Assembly: GCA_027488845.1 (NCBI GenBank)
Contig: JAIYBC010000063.1
Span: 62,001 to 126,000, forward strand
DNA: 64,000 nucleotides
Origin: Verrucomicrobiales bacterium
GTDB lineage: Bacteria; Verrucomicrobiota; Verrucomicrobiia; Limisphaerales; UBA9464
Direction of reading: 5' to 3'
A program made the position numbers and the translations under genes. Each line of letters opens with the position of its first letter. Position 1 is the stretch's first letter. Below, piece after piece: positions 9,050 to 19,700 of this stretch. Below the pieces are notes generated by a model. It was not told where the DNA came from. It was given only the letters and a program-made list of their open reading frames with translations, and made no database searches.

Positions 9050-10762
9050 GTGCGCGTGGACCTCGGCGGCGGCGTGGCGGTGGAACGCGGCGTCCGCCTG
9101 CGCCTGCCCGACGGCACCGAGCTGGTCTCCGACCACTACCGACCCGCCGCCGCCGGACCGCTGCCGACCCTGCTCGTGCGCCAGCCCTACGGACGCGCCG
9201 TCGCGACGACCGTGGTGTACGCCCAGCCCAACTGGTTCGCGGCGCGGGGCTACAACGTCGTGATCCAGGACGTCCGGGGCCGCGGCGACAGCACCGGCAC
9301 TTTCGTCCCGTTCGTGCATGAGGGCGCCGACGGCGCGGCCACGATCGACTGGCTGGCGGGACGTCCCGAGTGCGACGGACGCGTGGGGATGTACGGGTTC
9401 AGCTACCAGGGGATGACCCAGCTGCTGGCCGCAGCGGAACAGCCCGAGGCGTTGCGGTGCATCACGCCGGCGCAGACCGCGGGAGACCTCCACAACGGCT
9501 GGTTCTACCACCATGGTGCCTTCCGGCTCGCGTCGGGGATGGGATGGGCCGCACAGATGCTGAAGGCGGACGCCCGACGCCTGCGGTTGCGCAAGGCCAG
9601 CGACGCCCTCGAGTCCGCGTGGACGAACCTCGGTGCCTTGTACACGTCCATGCCCTACGGCGGCGCGCCGGTCCTCACGGCCCGCGGACTTCCACGATAC
9701 GCCCGCGACTGGATGGAGCACCGGGAACCCGGTCCGTTCTGGAGGCGGCAGGACATCTCCGGACGCGAGTCCAGCATCCGGGTGCCGGCGCTGCACGTCT
9801 GGGGCTGGTTCGACACCTACCTGCATGGCAGCGAACTGCTCTACCGCGCGCTTTGCGAAGGGGCGGATCCGGCGGTGCGCGGAAGCCAATACCTGATCGC
9901 GGGTCCGTGGACGCACATCCCGTGGGGACGCCATGCCGGCGAGGCGGACCACGGACCGGCCGCGGAGCTGGACACGGACGCGATCCTGCTGCGTTGGTTC
10001 AACCACTGGCTGAAGGGCTCGGGCGAGTTCGCGCCCGAGCCGCGGGTGCGGTCCTTCGTGCTCGGGGCCAACCGCTGGGAGACCGCCGACCGCTGGCCGC
10101 ACGACGGCGACGGCGGCACCGAGACGACGCTGTTCCTCGGATCCGGCGGACGCGCGAACTCCACCCGCGGAGACGGGGTGCTGGCCGACATGCCGTCGTC
10201 GGACGGCGCAACCTGCGACCAGTTCGTGTACGAGCCCGAGGTGCCGGTCGGCGGGCCGGGTCCGGGCGGTGCGTCGGGCTGCTTCAACCAGTCCCGGGCC
10301 GACGCGATGAACAACGTGCTCGTCTACACCGGACCGGTGCTCGGACGGCCGGTCCACGTGCGGGGATGTCCACGCGTCCGGCTCTTCGCCACCAGTCTCC
10401 GGGCGCACGCGGACCTCTTCGCGAAGCTGGTCCGGGTGAGGCCGGACGGACGTTCCGAGAACGTGAGCCACGGCATCGCGCGCAGCGGCCGGCTGTTCGG
10501 CGGGAAGGCGGGCGGATTCCGGGCGGACACGGTGATGGAATGGGCCTTCCCGCTGGAACCGACGGACTGCGTGTTCGGGTCGGGCGACCGTATCCGGCTC
10601 GTCGTCGCCGGCAGCGCGTTCCCGCTCTACGACCGCAATCCCGGCTCCGACGTCCCTCCGCATCGGGCGACCTCGTGGGACTGGCTCCAGAACCAGCAGC
10701 AGGTCGTCCACGACGCCGGCCATCCGTCGGCGCTCGTGCTTCCCACCGTGAGGCCATCATGA
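9050..10762 (+). CDS. CocE/NonD (X-Pro dipeptidyl-peptidase S15-like) hydrolase
   Basis: GTG start proposed at 9050; LRLPDGTELVSDHYRP, RGRGDSTGTF, serine nucleophile motif GMYGFSYQGMTQLLAA, C-terminal galactose-binding-like region. Confidence 0.85.
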   Translation: MRVDLGGGVAVERGVRLRLPDGTELVSDHYRPAAAGPLPTLLVRQPYGRAVATTVVYAQPNWFAARGYNVVIQDVRGRGDSTGTFVPFVHEGADGAATIDWLAGRPECDGRVGMYGFSYQGMTQLLAAAEQPEALRCITPAQTAGDLHNGWFYHHGAFRLASGMGWAAQMLKADARRLRLRKASDALESAWTNLGALYTSMPYGGAPVLTARGLPRYARDWMEHREPGPFWRRQDISGRESSIRVPALHVWGWFDTYLHGSELLYRALCEGADPAVRGSQYLIAGPWTHIPWGRHAGEADHGPAAELDTDAILLRWFNHWLKGSGEFAPEPRVRSFVLGANRWETADRWPHDGDGGTETTLFLGSGGRANSTRGDGVLADMPSSDGATCDQFVYEPEVPVGGPGPGGASGCFNQSRADAMNNVLVYTGPVLGRPVHVRGCPRVRLFATSLRAHADLFAKLVRVRPDGRSENVSHGIARSGRLFGGKAGGFRADTVMEWAFPLEPTDCVFGSGDRIRLVVAGSAFPLYDRNPGSDVPPHRATSWDWLQNQQQVVHDAGHPSALVLPTVRPS

Positions 10763-11544
10763 AGGACACCGACACCGGACAACCGCCGTTCATCACGCTC
10801 GGGAACGTGGCCAAGCGCTGGTCCAACGGCGTGACGGTGCTCGACGGCATCCGGCTCGAGGCGGCGCGGGGCGACTTCATCTCCCTGATCGGACCGAGCG
10901 GATGCGGCAAGTCGACGCTGCTGCGGCTGCTGTCCGGCCTGACGCCGATCAGCGGGGGCACGGTGACCATCGACGGCATGGCGCCGGTCGCGGCGCGGGA
11001 GATCATGTCGTTCATCTTCCAGGACGCGACGCTCCTGCCGTGGCGGACGGTTCAGGGCAACGTGGAGCTGGGCCTGGAACTGGCCGGCAACACCACCGCC
11101 GCGGCGCGGCGCGAGGCCTGCGACGGGCTGCTCCGGCTGGTGGGGCTTTCGGACGTGGCCGGGCACTATCCGCGGCAGCTCAGCGGCGGCATGAAGATGC
11201 GGGTCTCGATCGCGCGGGCGCTGGCGACGCGTCCGAAGCTGCTGCTGATGGACGAGCCCTTCGGCGCGCTCGACGAGATGACCCGGGACTTCCTCAACGA
11301 GGAGGTGCTGCGGCTGCGCGAGGTGGACCGGTTCACGACCTTCTTCGTCACCCACAGCGTCGCGGAGGCGGTGTTCCTCTCGACGCGGATCCTGGTGATG
11401 AGCGCCAAGCCCGGGCGGGTCGCCCGGGAGATCGCCGTGCCGTTCCCGTTTCCCCGCACCTCGGCGCTGCGGAGCGCCCCGGAGTTCCTGGAGCGGGTGG
11501 GCGAGGTCAGCGCCGCGCTGCGCACCGTGAAGGGAGCCCATTGA
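10759..11544 (+). CDS. ABC transporter ATP-binding protein (SsuB/TauB/ThiZ-like)
   Basis: Start overlaps the upstream stop (ATGA); Walker A GPSGCGKST, signature LSGGMKMRVSIARAL, Walker B LLLMDEPFGALDEMT, switch THSVAEAVFLSTR. Confidence 0.93.
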   Translation: MKDTDTGQPPFITLGNVAKRWSNGVTVLDGIRLEAARGDFISLIGPSGCGKSTLLRLLSGLTPISGGTVTIDGMAPVAAREIMSFIFQDATLLPWRTVQGNVELGLELAGNTTAAARREACDGLLRLVGLSDVAGHYPRQLSGGMKMRVSIARALATRPKLLLMDEPFGALDEMTRDFLNEEVLRLREVDRFTTFFVTHSVAEAVFLSTRILVMSAKPGRVAREIAVPFPFPRTSALRSAPEFLERVGEVSAALRTVKGAH

Positions 11545-11563
11545 AACCCCGGAGACCGATCCC

Positions 11564-12355
11564 ATGAAGAAGCTCCTGAAGGAGGCCGCCTGGCCCGCCG
11601 CCGTGTTCCTCGCCGTGCTCGCGCTCTGGCAGGGCGCCTGCACCGTCTTCCGGATCCCGCCCTACGTGCTGCCGTCGCCGCCGCAGGTCTTCGCCACGGT
11701 GGTGGAACGCCATGCGAACCTCGTCGCCGCCTTCCGCATCACCGCCGTCGAGGCCGTCGGCGGCTACCTCATGAGCATCGTCGTCGGCGTCCTCGTCGCG
11801 CTCGTCTTCGCCCAGAGCCCGGTGGTGCGACGCTCCCTGTTCCCCTACACCATCCTGCTCCAGACCGTGCCCATCGTGGCCGTCGCGCCGCTCATCCTGA
11901 TGTGGTTCAAGTCGGGCGCCTCGAGCGTGATGCTGGTGGCGTTCATCATCTGCGTCTTCCCGATCATCGCCAACACGACCCAGGGGCTGATCAGCGTGCC
12001 GCGCAACCTCGTGGACCTCTTCGCCATGGCGAATGCCTCCCGCGCCAGCCAACTGCTGAAGCTCCGCCTGCCCCACGCCCTGCCGTCCCTGTTCGTCGGG
12101 CTGCGCATCTCCGCCGGCCTCTCGGTCATCGGCGCGATCACCGGCGAGCTGTTCGCCAGCTCCAACGCGGTCGGCGAAGGCGGCCTCGGCTACTCGATCA
12201 CCTACGCCAACAGCCAGCTCCAGACCGACTACCTCTTCGCGCTGGTCATCACCACCAGCGTGATGGGCTGCCTCTTCTTCTTCACCGTCACCGGGCTCGA
12301 ATGGCTTTGCCTCCGCCATTGGCACGAGTCGGCGATGAAGGTGGATGCGGACTGA
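11564..12355 (+). CDS. ABC transporter permease (SsuC/TauC/ThiX-like)
   Basis: 263 aa, multiple hydrophobic segments; RASQLLKLRLPHALPSLFVGLRISAGLSVIGAITGELFAS (EAA-like loop). Confidence 0.9.
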   Translation: MKKLLKEAAWPAAVFLAVLALWQGACTVFRIPPYVLPSPPQVFATVVERHANLVAAFRITAVEAVGGYLMSIVVGVLVALVFAQSPVVRRSLFPYTILLQTVPIVAVAPLILMWFKSGASSVMLVAFIICVFPIIANTTQGLISVPRNLVDLFAMANASRASQLLKLRLPHALPSLFVGLRISAGLSVIGAITGELFASSNAVGEGGLGYSITYANSQLQTDYLFALVITTSVMGCLFFFTVTGLEWLCLRHWHESAMKVDAD

Positions 12356-12359
12356 ACCC

Positions 12360-13373
12360 ATGAAACTCCCACGCCTCCACCTCCGCACGGCCGCGCTGCT
12401 GCCGTCGCTGCTGCTCGCCCTGGCCGCCTCCCTCCGTGGCCTCGGCGCGCAGCCGGCTTCCAAGGCCGGACCGGCTTCCGCACCGGTGCCGGTCACCTTC
12501 CAGCTCGACTGGAAACCCAACGCCCAGTTCGCGGGCATCCTCCTCGCGAAGGAACGCGGCTGGTACCGGGAGGCCGGAATCGACCTCTCCGTCCGGCCCA
12601 TCCCGCCCGACGAATCGGTCGTCCGCAGCGTCGTCACCAACCGCCTCTGGCTCGGCTGCGCCGAGAGCGGCGTCCTGCTTCCCGCCCGCGCCCGCGGGGA
12701 ACCGATCCGGGTGGTCGGCACCATGCTCCAGGGTTCCCCGATGTGTCTCATCAGCCTCCGGTCCGCCCGGCTCCGCCGGCCCTCGGACCTGCGCGGACGC
12801 CGCATCGGGGTCCATGCGGACGGCAACGACGCGATCGACTTCGTGCTGCGCCCGGCCGGACTGGACCGGACCTCGGTGCGGGTCGAGGTGATGCCCTACG
12901 ACACCACGCCGCTGCTGGAGGGCCGCTTCGACGCCGTGCAGGGATACTCGGTGGACGAGGCGATCGAGCTCCGGCTGGCCGGACACGACATCGACCTGAT
13001 GTTCTTCCACGACCACGGGTACGCCGCCTACGCGCAGGTCTATTTCACCTCGGAGGCGATGCTGGCGGAGCGGCCCGACCTGGTGCGGCGGTTCCTCGAG
13101 GTGTCCGCCCGTGGATGGAAGGCCGCCGCCCGCGAGCGGGACGCCGCGGTGTCGGCCATCCTCGCCGGCGGGATCCGCGACACGGACCGGGTCCACCAGC
13201 GCAAGGCGCTCGACGCACTGGTCCCGCTGCTGACCCGTGAGGGTGGCCGCAACAGCCACGGTCGGATGCGCAAGGCGACCTGGGATAAGGCCGTGGACGA
13301 CTTCAACTCGCTTCCGACGGCGGCGAGGAGGATCACGGTGGACGAACTGGTGCGCTTCGAGTTCCAGCGCTGA
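12360..13373 (+). CDS. THI5/NMT1-like ABC transporter substrate-binding protein
   Basis: ATG at 12360; signal peptide; VTFQLDWKPNAQFAGILLAKERGWYREAGIDLSVRPIPPDESVVRSVVTNRLWLGCAESG. Confidence 0.9.
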   Translation: MKLPRLHLRTAALLPSLLLALAASLRGLGAQPASKAGPASAPVPVTFQLDWKPNAQFAGILLAKERGWYREAGIDLSVRPIPPDESVVRSVVTNRLWLGCAESGVLLPARARGEPIRVVGTMLQGSPMCLISLRSARLRRPSDLRGRRIGVHADGNDAIDFVLRPAGLDRTSVRVEVMPYDTTPLLEGRFDAVQGYSVDEAIELRLAGHDIDLMFFHDHGYAAYAQVYFTSEAMLAERPDLVRRFLEVSARGWKAAARERDAAVSAILAGGIRDTDRVHQRKALDALVPLLTREGGRNSHGRMRKATWDKAVDDFNSLPTAARRITVDELVRFEFQR

Positions 13374-13592
13374 GCGGAGCCAACAGAAGGATTGGCACAC
13401 AAAGCCGCAAAGCCGCTGTGAACGGGAAGGAAGTCGAGTTTCTCCCGTCGTGGAACCGTATGCCGGTTGGTGTTCGCTGATTCGAACCCGGATCCGGTGC
13501 ACCGTTGGGAACTTCGCATGTTCGCGTGAAGTCGGCCCTCGCATCCCTCCAGTCGTGGGCCGGGCCGTTCCGTGGGCCGCCCGGGCACCGGG

Positions 13593-14813
13593 TCAGGGAC
13601 GGCGGGCGCAGGATTCGGTGAAGTCCACCGCCCGGGCGGCGACGGAGCGCCAGTCCAGTTCACGGGCCACCCGCGCGGAGGCGGCGAGTCCCCAGGCACG
13701 CCGGGTCTCCCGGGGGAGTTCCAGCGTCTCCAGGAGCACGCGGGCGAAGCCGGCGCCGTCCCATCCGGAGAACCGCAGGGCGGGCTCGCCGGCGAAGTAG
13801 CGTCCGAGGTTCTCGAGCGGCGTGCTGACACAGGGGATGCCGCATCCGAGGTATTCCACCGCCTTCGCGACGAACGCGCAGTGGACCCCCTGCGAGGCCT
13901 CGTAGGGCACGATCCCGACGGTCGCCGACCGGAGTTCCCGGGCCACCTCGCCGTACGGGATGAACCCCGTGGTCTCCAACCGCACGCCGGGGGCCGCCGA
14001 CCGGACGTCCGCGACAAAGCGCGCCAGCGCCGGCGTCTCCCGTCCCACGAACCGGAAACGCACCCCGGGTCGGACAGCGTGCACACCCAACACCGCCTGG
14101 CGGGCGATCGGTCCCAGGTGATGCTGGTCGAAGGAGCCATGCATCACGGCCGAAGGCTCGCGCCCAAGGTCCGGGGAATCCTCCGCGGCCGGCGTGAACA
14201 GCCGGGAATCGTAGCCGTACTGGATCGCACACACCTTCGACGCGGGATAGCCGGTGGCGATGAAGCGTTCGGCCAACGGCGTGGAGACGGTCATCACGCC
14301 CTCCGCCCGGAGCCTTCGGGGCATCGACATCTCGAAGCGGTTCAGCGCGGAGACGAACCCGGTCCGCGTGAACGGCGCGGGCCACGTCTCCATGAACCCG
14401 GTGAGGTAGTCCAGGAAGTTGAGCACGATCGGGACGCCCCAGCGCCGGCGCAGGTTGCCGGCGGCGACGCCGGAGATCGTGTGCTGTGCGAGGACCACGT
14501 CGAAGCGGCCCGAGCCGGGTGAATCCTGTTCGAGTCCGCGGCGGACCCGTTCGGCGTGTCGGGTCAGCGCGGTCGGGTACAGGAGGTACTTGAGGTTGCG
14601 CAGGCGGGTGTAGCGTCCCATTTCCCAGGCGGTGAACGGGTGGACCCGGACACCGAAACGGCGGGCGACGGCGGTGGCGTCGGGGAAGTCGGGACAGAGG
14701 AGGTGGACCTCGTGTCCGCGTCGGACGAACTCCTCCACGAGGTAGGGCGCCTCGGCGGAACCGCCGCCGCTGGGCGGGTGGAAGGGCTCATGGGTCAGGA
14801 ACGCGACGCGCAT
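13593..14813 (-). CDS. Glycosyltransferase family 4-like protein
   Basis: MRVAFLTHEPFHPPSGGGSAEAPYLVEEFVRRGHEVHLLCP; FIPYGEVARELRSATVGIVPYEASQGVHCAFVAKAVEYLGCGIPCVSTPLENLGRYF. Confidence 0.85.
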   Translation of the reverse strand: MRVAFLTHEPFHPPSGGGSAEAPYLVEEFVRRGHEVHLLCPDFPDATAVARRFGVRVHPFTAWEMGRYTRLRNLKYLLYPTALTRHAERVRRGLEQDSPGSGRFDVVLAQHTISGVAAGNLRRRWGVPIVLNFLDYLTGFMETWPAPFTRTGFVSALNRFEMSMPRRLRAEGVMTVSTPLAERFIATGYPASKVCAIQYGYDSRLFTPAAEDSPDLGREPSAVMHGSFDQHHLGPIARQAVLGVHAVRPGVRFRFVGRETPALARFVADVRSAAPGVRLETTGFIPYGEVARELRSATVGIVPYEASQGVHCAFVAKAVEYLGCGIPCVSTPLENLGRYFAGEPALRFSGWDGAGFARVLLETLELPRETRRAWGLAASARVARELDWRSVAARAVDFTESCARRP

Positions 14814-14856
14814 GGCGGATGGGGATCCTGGGCTTTCCTGAAGTGCCGGTCCCGGC

Positions 14857-16017
14857 TCAGGCCTGTTCCCGCAGGAAGCGGGTGAGGATGGCCGACGCCT
14901 TCTCGAGGGACTTCACCTCCACCCATTCGTCCTCGGTGTGGGCCTGGGCGATGTCCCCGGGGCCGAACACCACCGCGGGCGTACCGGCGGCGGAAAGCGG
15001 GGCGGCGTCGGTGAAGTAGTGGACGCCGATGGTCTTCCTGCGGCCCGCGGCCCGGGTCAACGCGGCGACCAGCGGCAGTTCCGGGTCGGTGTCGAGCGGT
15101 TCGCACGGGGCGGTCCGGAGGTTGTCGAAGCCCGCCTTCAGGCGGTGCCGACGCAGCAGGGCCGTGATCTCCCGACGGACGCCGGCCTCGGTCTCGCCCG
15201 GCAGGGTGCGCCGGTCGATGGCGATGACGCAGTCCGCCGGCACGATGTTGGGCTGCCGTCCGCCGGCGATGCGCCCGACGTTGACCGTGGGGCGGCCGAG
15301 CCTGGGATGCGGCTTCCGCGAGGCGAGTTCCTTGGCGTAGTCCTCCTCGAGGGCGAGGACGATGCGGGCCATGTCGGCCACGGCGTTGCGCCCGAGGTGG
15401 GGTGTCGCACCGTGGGCCGCGCGGCCCACGGAACGGAGCTGCAGCCAGACGTCCCCCTTGTGGGCCGTGACCACCTCGAGCCCGGTCGGCTCGCCGACGA
15501 TCGCGAGGTCCGCCCGGCCACCGGTCCGCGCGAAATGCCGGGAACCGAGCTGCATGTTCTCCTCGTCGGCGAGGCCGATGAAGACGATCTCGGTGTCCCG
15601 CGGCCGCAGGCCGGACGCGGCGAGGTCGAGGAGCGCCTGGAAATAGGCGGCCACGGAACCCTTGGTGTCGCAGGCCCCGCGTCCGTGGATCCGGCCGCCG
15701 ACGACACGGGGGCGGAGCTGCCCGGACAGGGCGGGTTCGCCGACGGTGTCGAGGTGTGGGGCGAGGAAGAGGCGTCGGCGGGGACGTCCGGCGGGGGCCA
15801 TCCGGACGACGAGGTTCTCACGGCCCGGCGCAACCGTCTGCCTCTCCACGTCCAGGCCGGCCTTGGTCGCGAGGTCGGCGAGGTGGGCGGCCACGCGGTG
15901 TTCCCCGGTCAGCTCCGGATCCTGGAGGAAGGCGGGATTGACGCTCGGCAAGGCGATCAGGTCGCAGAGCAGGCGGACGATGGGAGCCGGTGCGGGCACG
16001 GTGAGAGGACGATACAC
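14857..16017 (-). CDS. M20-family peptidase (ArgE/DapE-like deacylase)
   Basis: LFLAPHLDTVG, RGACDTKGSVAAYFQALLDL, FIGLADEENMQLGSRHFA, AIVGEPTGLEVVTAHKGDVWLQ. Confidence 0.88.
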   Translation of the reverse strand: MYRPLTVPAPAPIVRLLCDLIALPSVNPAFLQDPELTGEHRVAAHLADLATKAGLDVERQTVAPGRENLVVRMAPAGRPRRRLFLAPHLDTVGEPALSGQLRPRVVGGRIHGRGACDTKGSVAAYFQALLDLAASGLRPRDTEIVFIGLADEENMQLGSRHFARTGGRADLAIVGEPTGLEVVTAHKGDVWLQLRSVGRAAHGATPHLGRNAVADMARIVLALEEDYAKELASRKPHPRLGRPTVNVGRIAGGRQPNIVPADCVIAIDRRTLPGETEAGVRREITALLRRHRLKAGFDNLRTAPCEPLDTDPELPLVAALTRAAGRRKTIGVHYFTDAAPLSAAGTPAVVFGPGDIAQAHTEDEWVEVKSLEKASAILTRFLREQA

Positions 16018-16110
16018 CGGCCGTGGGACAATTCGAATCCGGAAACGGGAAATGCTCCCGGGACGGAACCGGAAAGCGGGGGAAGCCGACGCCCCACCCG
16101 CACCCCGGCA

Positions 16111-16383
16111 TCACGAACCGCCACCGGCCAACCGGCGCATCTTGCGGAAAAACCGGGCCACAAGCCCCGTGGAATACTCGGGGCGGCCGACAAGGTCCTG
16201 GCCACCGTCCGCGGCACCGCGGCCTGTGGAACGCCGGCAGTTGGGACAACGGGTGTAGTAGCGGGCAACCGGCTCGCCACAGGAGCGGCATGGACGGAAG
16301 AGTTCCCGACCGCATTGCTGGCAGTTGCGGCAATCCGTGGGATTGAGCGCTTCGCAATGGTCGCAAAGGATGGCGTTGGGCAT
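16111..16383 (-). CDS. Small double zinc-ribbon protein
   Basis: Internal start MPNAILCDHCEALNPTDCRNCQQCGRELFRPCRSCGEPVARYYTRCPNCRRS; multiple CxxC pairs. Confidence 0.7.
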   Translation of the reverse strand: MPNAILCDHCEALNPTDCRNCQQCGRELFRPCRSCGEPVARYYTRCPNCRRSTGRGAADGGQDLVGRPEYSTGLVARFFRKMRRLAGGGS

Positions 16384-16773
16384 GACGGTCTGAACTCCCT
16401 TGTCCCCATGTCCACCAAGCCGACTCTCCAAGGCACGGGTGAGCCTTGGAGCCTTTCGACTCGATGTGTTCACAGGGTTGTAAAAATGGTTCCCCGATGA
16501 ACGCCCTTCTGCCAGAAGTATTTTCCCCGGTTCGTTCCGATGGGATCCGGGGCCGGGGACCTTCCGTGAGCCTCGATCCAAGACGATTCGATCCAGGGGA
16601 AACGAAGGACGACCGCACTCAAGTTCGGCAAGACGCCATTGGGGCTCAGGATCGGGGTGCGAAACCGCAGTCACCACCCGGAGCACACTTCCACGGCGGG
16701 AATCCGACGGCATTCCCCCCTCTCCCCACCGGCTTTGCGGTCTTGCGCGCCGGTTCCTTCCGCATCGGTGCCG

Positions 16774-19700
16774 CTACGGACGAAGCCGCAGTTCGGCGGC
16801 ATCCTTGGTGACCGGATGCCGTGTGGACTTCCCCCCGGGCCAGCGGACCTCGACCGCCTCCGTGCCCTCCGGGCGTCCCAGCACCGTTGTCGGATCGTCG
16901 CAGGAAAGATGACCCGACCCGAGGTGGAGTTCGCGCCATGGCCCCGTCTTCCCGACGCCGAGCACGCGGACCGCGGCACCGATGGCGGCGGGGTTTCCGG
17001 CAGGGCCTTCCAGACGCACCCGCAGACCCGGTTTGCCGCCGACATTGCGCCAGAGGGTCGTCGCCGCGCCGTTCTGTCCCACGGCGAGATCGATCCGGCC
17101 GTCCGCGTCGAAGTCCGCGACGGCCGCGCCACGGCCATCCCCATGGACCACGACGCCGCTCAGGAAGTCGGCCCGGAAGCCGCCCGATCCGTTGCCGCGA
17201 AGCCAGAGCCCCCGGCCGGCATCGCTGCGTTCGGCGAACGGATGCGCCGTGGAGTCGTTCTGCGCGACGAAGAGGTCGTCGTGGCCGTCGCCGTCGTAGT
17301 CGGCCACGCAGAGCCCCTGGACGGTGGACCACTGGGCCGCAGCCGGCAGCGGACGGACCTCGAAGCGGTCGCCGCGGTTGAGCAGCACCACCGACTCCTG
17401 GGTGTCGATCCAAAGCCGGGTCGCCCGGGCGGCCGATTCCCCGAAGAGCGACGGCACCGAGGAGGTCGAGTAGGCGCGGTAGGAGGTCACGGCGTCGCGC
17501 ACCGCGGGGAACAGGGCGGTCATCATCATGAACTCCCGTTCCGGCCGGTCCACGTTGCCAACCGGGTCGTGCCAGGCCTCGATCAGGTCGTTGCCACCGC
17601 CGGATCCGAAGTCGCCGGCGTAGAGGCGTCGTGGGGAGGCCGTCGTCCCGACCTGGCGACGGTTGGTTCCCTCGTTGCCGAGGACGACGTCGAGCCGGCC
17701 GTCCTCGTCGAAGTCCCCGGCGGCCACCGACGACCAGGCGCCTCGGAGGCCGCCACCGCGGTTCCAATCGAAGCGCGGCTCCCACGGCTTCAGGCGACCC
17801 GCCTCGTTGCGGAAGAACCGCGGGGCGCCCCAGTCGACCGCGACCACGAGATCCGGCCGGCCGTCGCCGTCGAGGTCGGTGAAGCAGGCCGCGGTGGCCA
17901 TTCCGATGGACCCGAGACGTTCGGCGACGACGAGGCGTCCGCCTTGGTTGCGCAGCAGGAGCGACGGGTCCGGATCCGGATACCTGCCCGGCACGGTGCG
18001 GGAGCCGACGAAGACCTCCAGTTCGCCGTCGCCATCGACGTCCGCCGCCGCCAGCGGGCCGGTGCCGAAGGCGCTTCCGACGAGCATCTCGCCGCTCCGA
18101 CCGCTGGCCGGGTCGTACAGCCGCAACGCGCCGCCGTTGGTCAGGCCGTCCTCGAAGTTGGACACCCCGGCGACGAGCGCGCCGTTCAACGGAAGGATCG
18201 CGGTGAGATCCCGGCCGGTGGGCTTCTGGAACGGAGGGCGGTCCATCGCGCTGAACCCGCCGCGCCCGTCGTTGAGGAAGGCGGCCGGACGACCGCCGCG
18301 TCCCGCTCCGACGACGAGGTCCGGATGGCCGTTCCCGTCGAGATCCGTCCATGTCACCCCGGGCCCCGCTTGCGAAAGCCGCATCGGCAGCGTGGGTTGG
18401 CGCGCGAAGTCGTCGAACGGCTCGTCGACATGGACATGGCCCAAACGCGCCGAGACGTCCTCGAAGGTCGGCCTGGCCGGCTCTGGGTTGCCCGGGGCCG
18501 GGGGCAACGGCGCGCCGGCGACCACGGTGACGGCGGAGCCGGCGGCGGCACCCGACAGAAATTCCACGGCGCCACCGGGCCAACGGACCTCGATGTCCAC
18601 CTTCGTGGCGGTGCCGGTGGCGAACGTCCTCTCGGGCGCGTCCCCACCCAGGTAGCGGCCGCCGGCGAAGACCTCCGTGGTCTGGGCGGGCAGGCCGGCC
18701 GCACGGACGGTGATGCGCGCACCGATGCCGGCGCTGTTGGGGGAGGGTCCGCGCAGCCCGATCCGGACCCGAGGCGCGGTGGAGTTGTTGCGGTACAACC
18801 CCGGGGCGTCCGAGAGGTCGTTCATGACCACGTCCAGGTCGCCGTCGCCGTCGATGTCCCCGAGGGCGACCCCTTGGGAGATGGTGTCGGCGGTGAAGCC
18901 CCAGGCGGCCGAGACGTCGTCGAAGGTGGCGTCGCCGCGGTTGCGGAACGCGACGTTCGGCGTGGCAAGCGAGGGCACGGTGCGGACGAGCGCGGCGACC
19001 TGCGCCGGGGTCGAGGCCTGTCCCGCGGCCGACGCCTCGGAGATGCGCCGCGTGGCGTCGCCGTCCTGGAAGTCCCGCCTCTGGCCGTTGGGGACGATCA
19101 GGTCCTCGAACCCGTCCAGGTCCACGTCGAGCGACACCGGTCCCCAGGACCATTCGCTCGCCGCCACGCCGGCCTGCCACGCGGTGTCCGCCCAGGTCCC
19201 GTCGCCGCGCTGGATCTGGAGCACGTTGCGCTGGACCTGCGCCCGCGTCGCGAACCGGCCCGGCAACCGCAGGGTCGGCGCCAGGCCGGCCATCTGCGTG
19301 TGTCGCCACGCACGGTTGCGGCTGAACATGTCCACCGCGAAGAAGTCCACGTGGCCGTCCCGGTTGAAGTCCCCGAAGTCCACGCCCATGGAGAAGGTCG
19401 GGTTGTTCCGCAGCGCGATCGGGGACAGGGCCTTGAACCGGGGCTTCCGGTCGGGGCCGGTCGCGTTCATCCACACGCGGTCCGGGGTCTGCAGGTCGTT
19501 GCAGACGTACAGGTCGGGACGTCCGTCGCCGTCCATGTCGTGGAACCGCGCCGCCAGGCCCCAGTCCCCCGGCGGCGACGTCAACGGCCGGCCCGACTCG
19601 TCCACGAAGGCGCCTCCCGTCCACGGGACCTCGGCGAAGACGCCACGGCCGTCGTTGAGGAGGAGGGCGTCGGCCTCGCCCAGTTCGGCGACGTCGCCGC

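Noticed and set aside
13470-13505. GGTTCGAATC T-loop-like sequence on the minus strand (tRNA candidate or attachment site)
   Set aside because: The flanking bases cannot form the 5-bp T-stem and no acceptor or anticodon arm is present.
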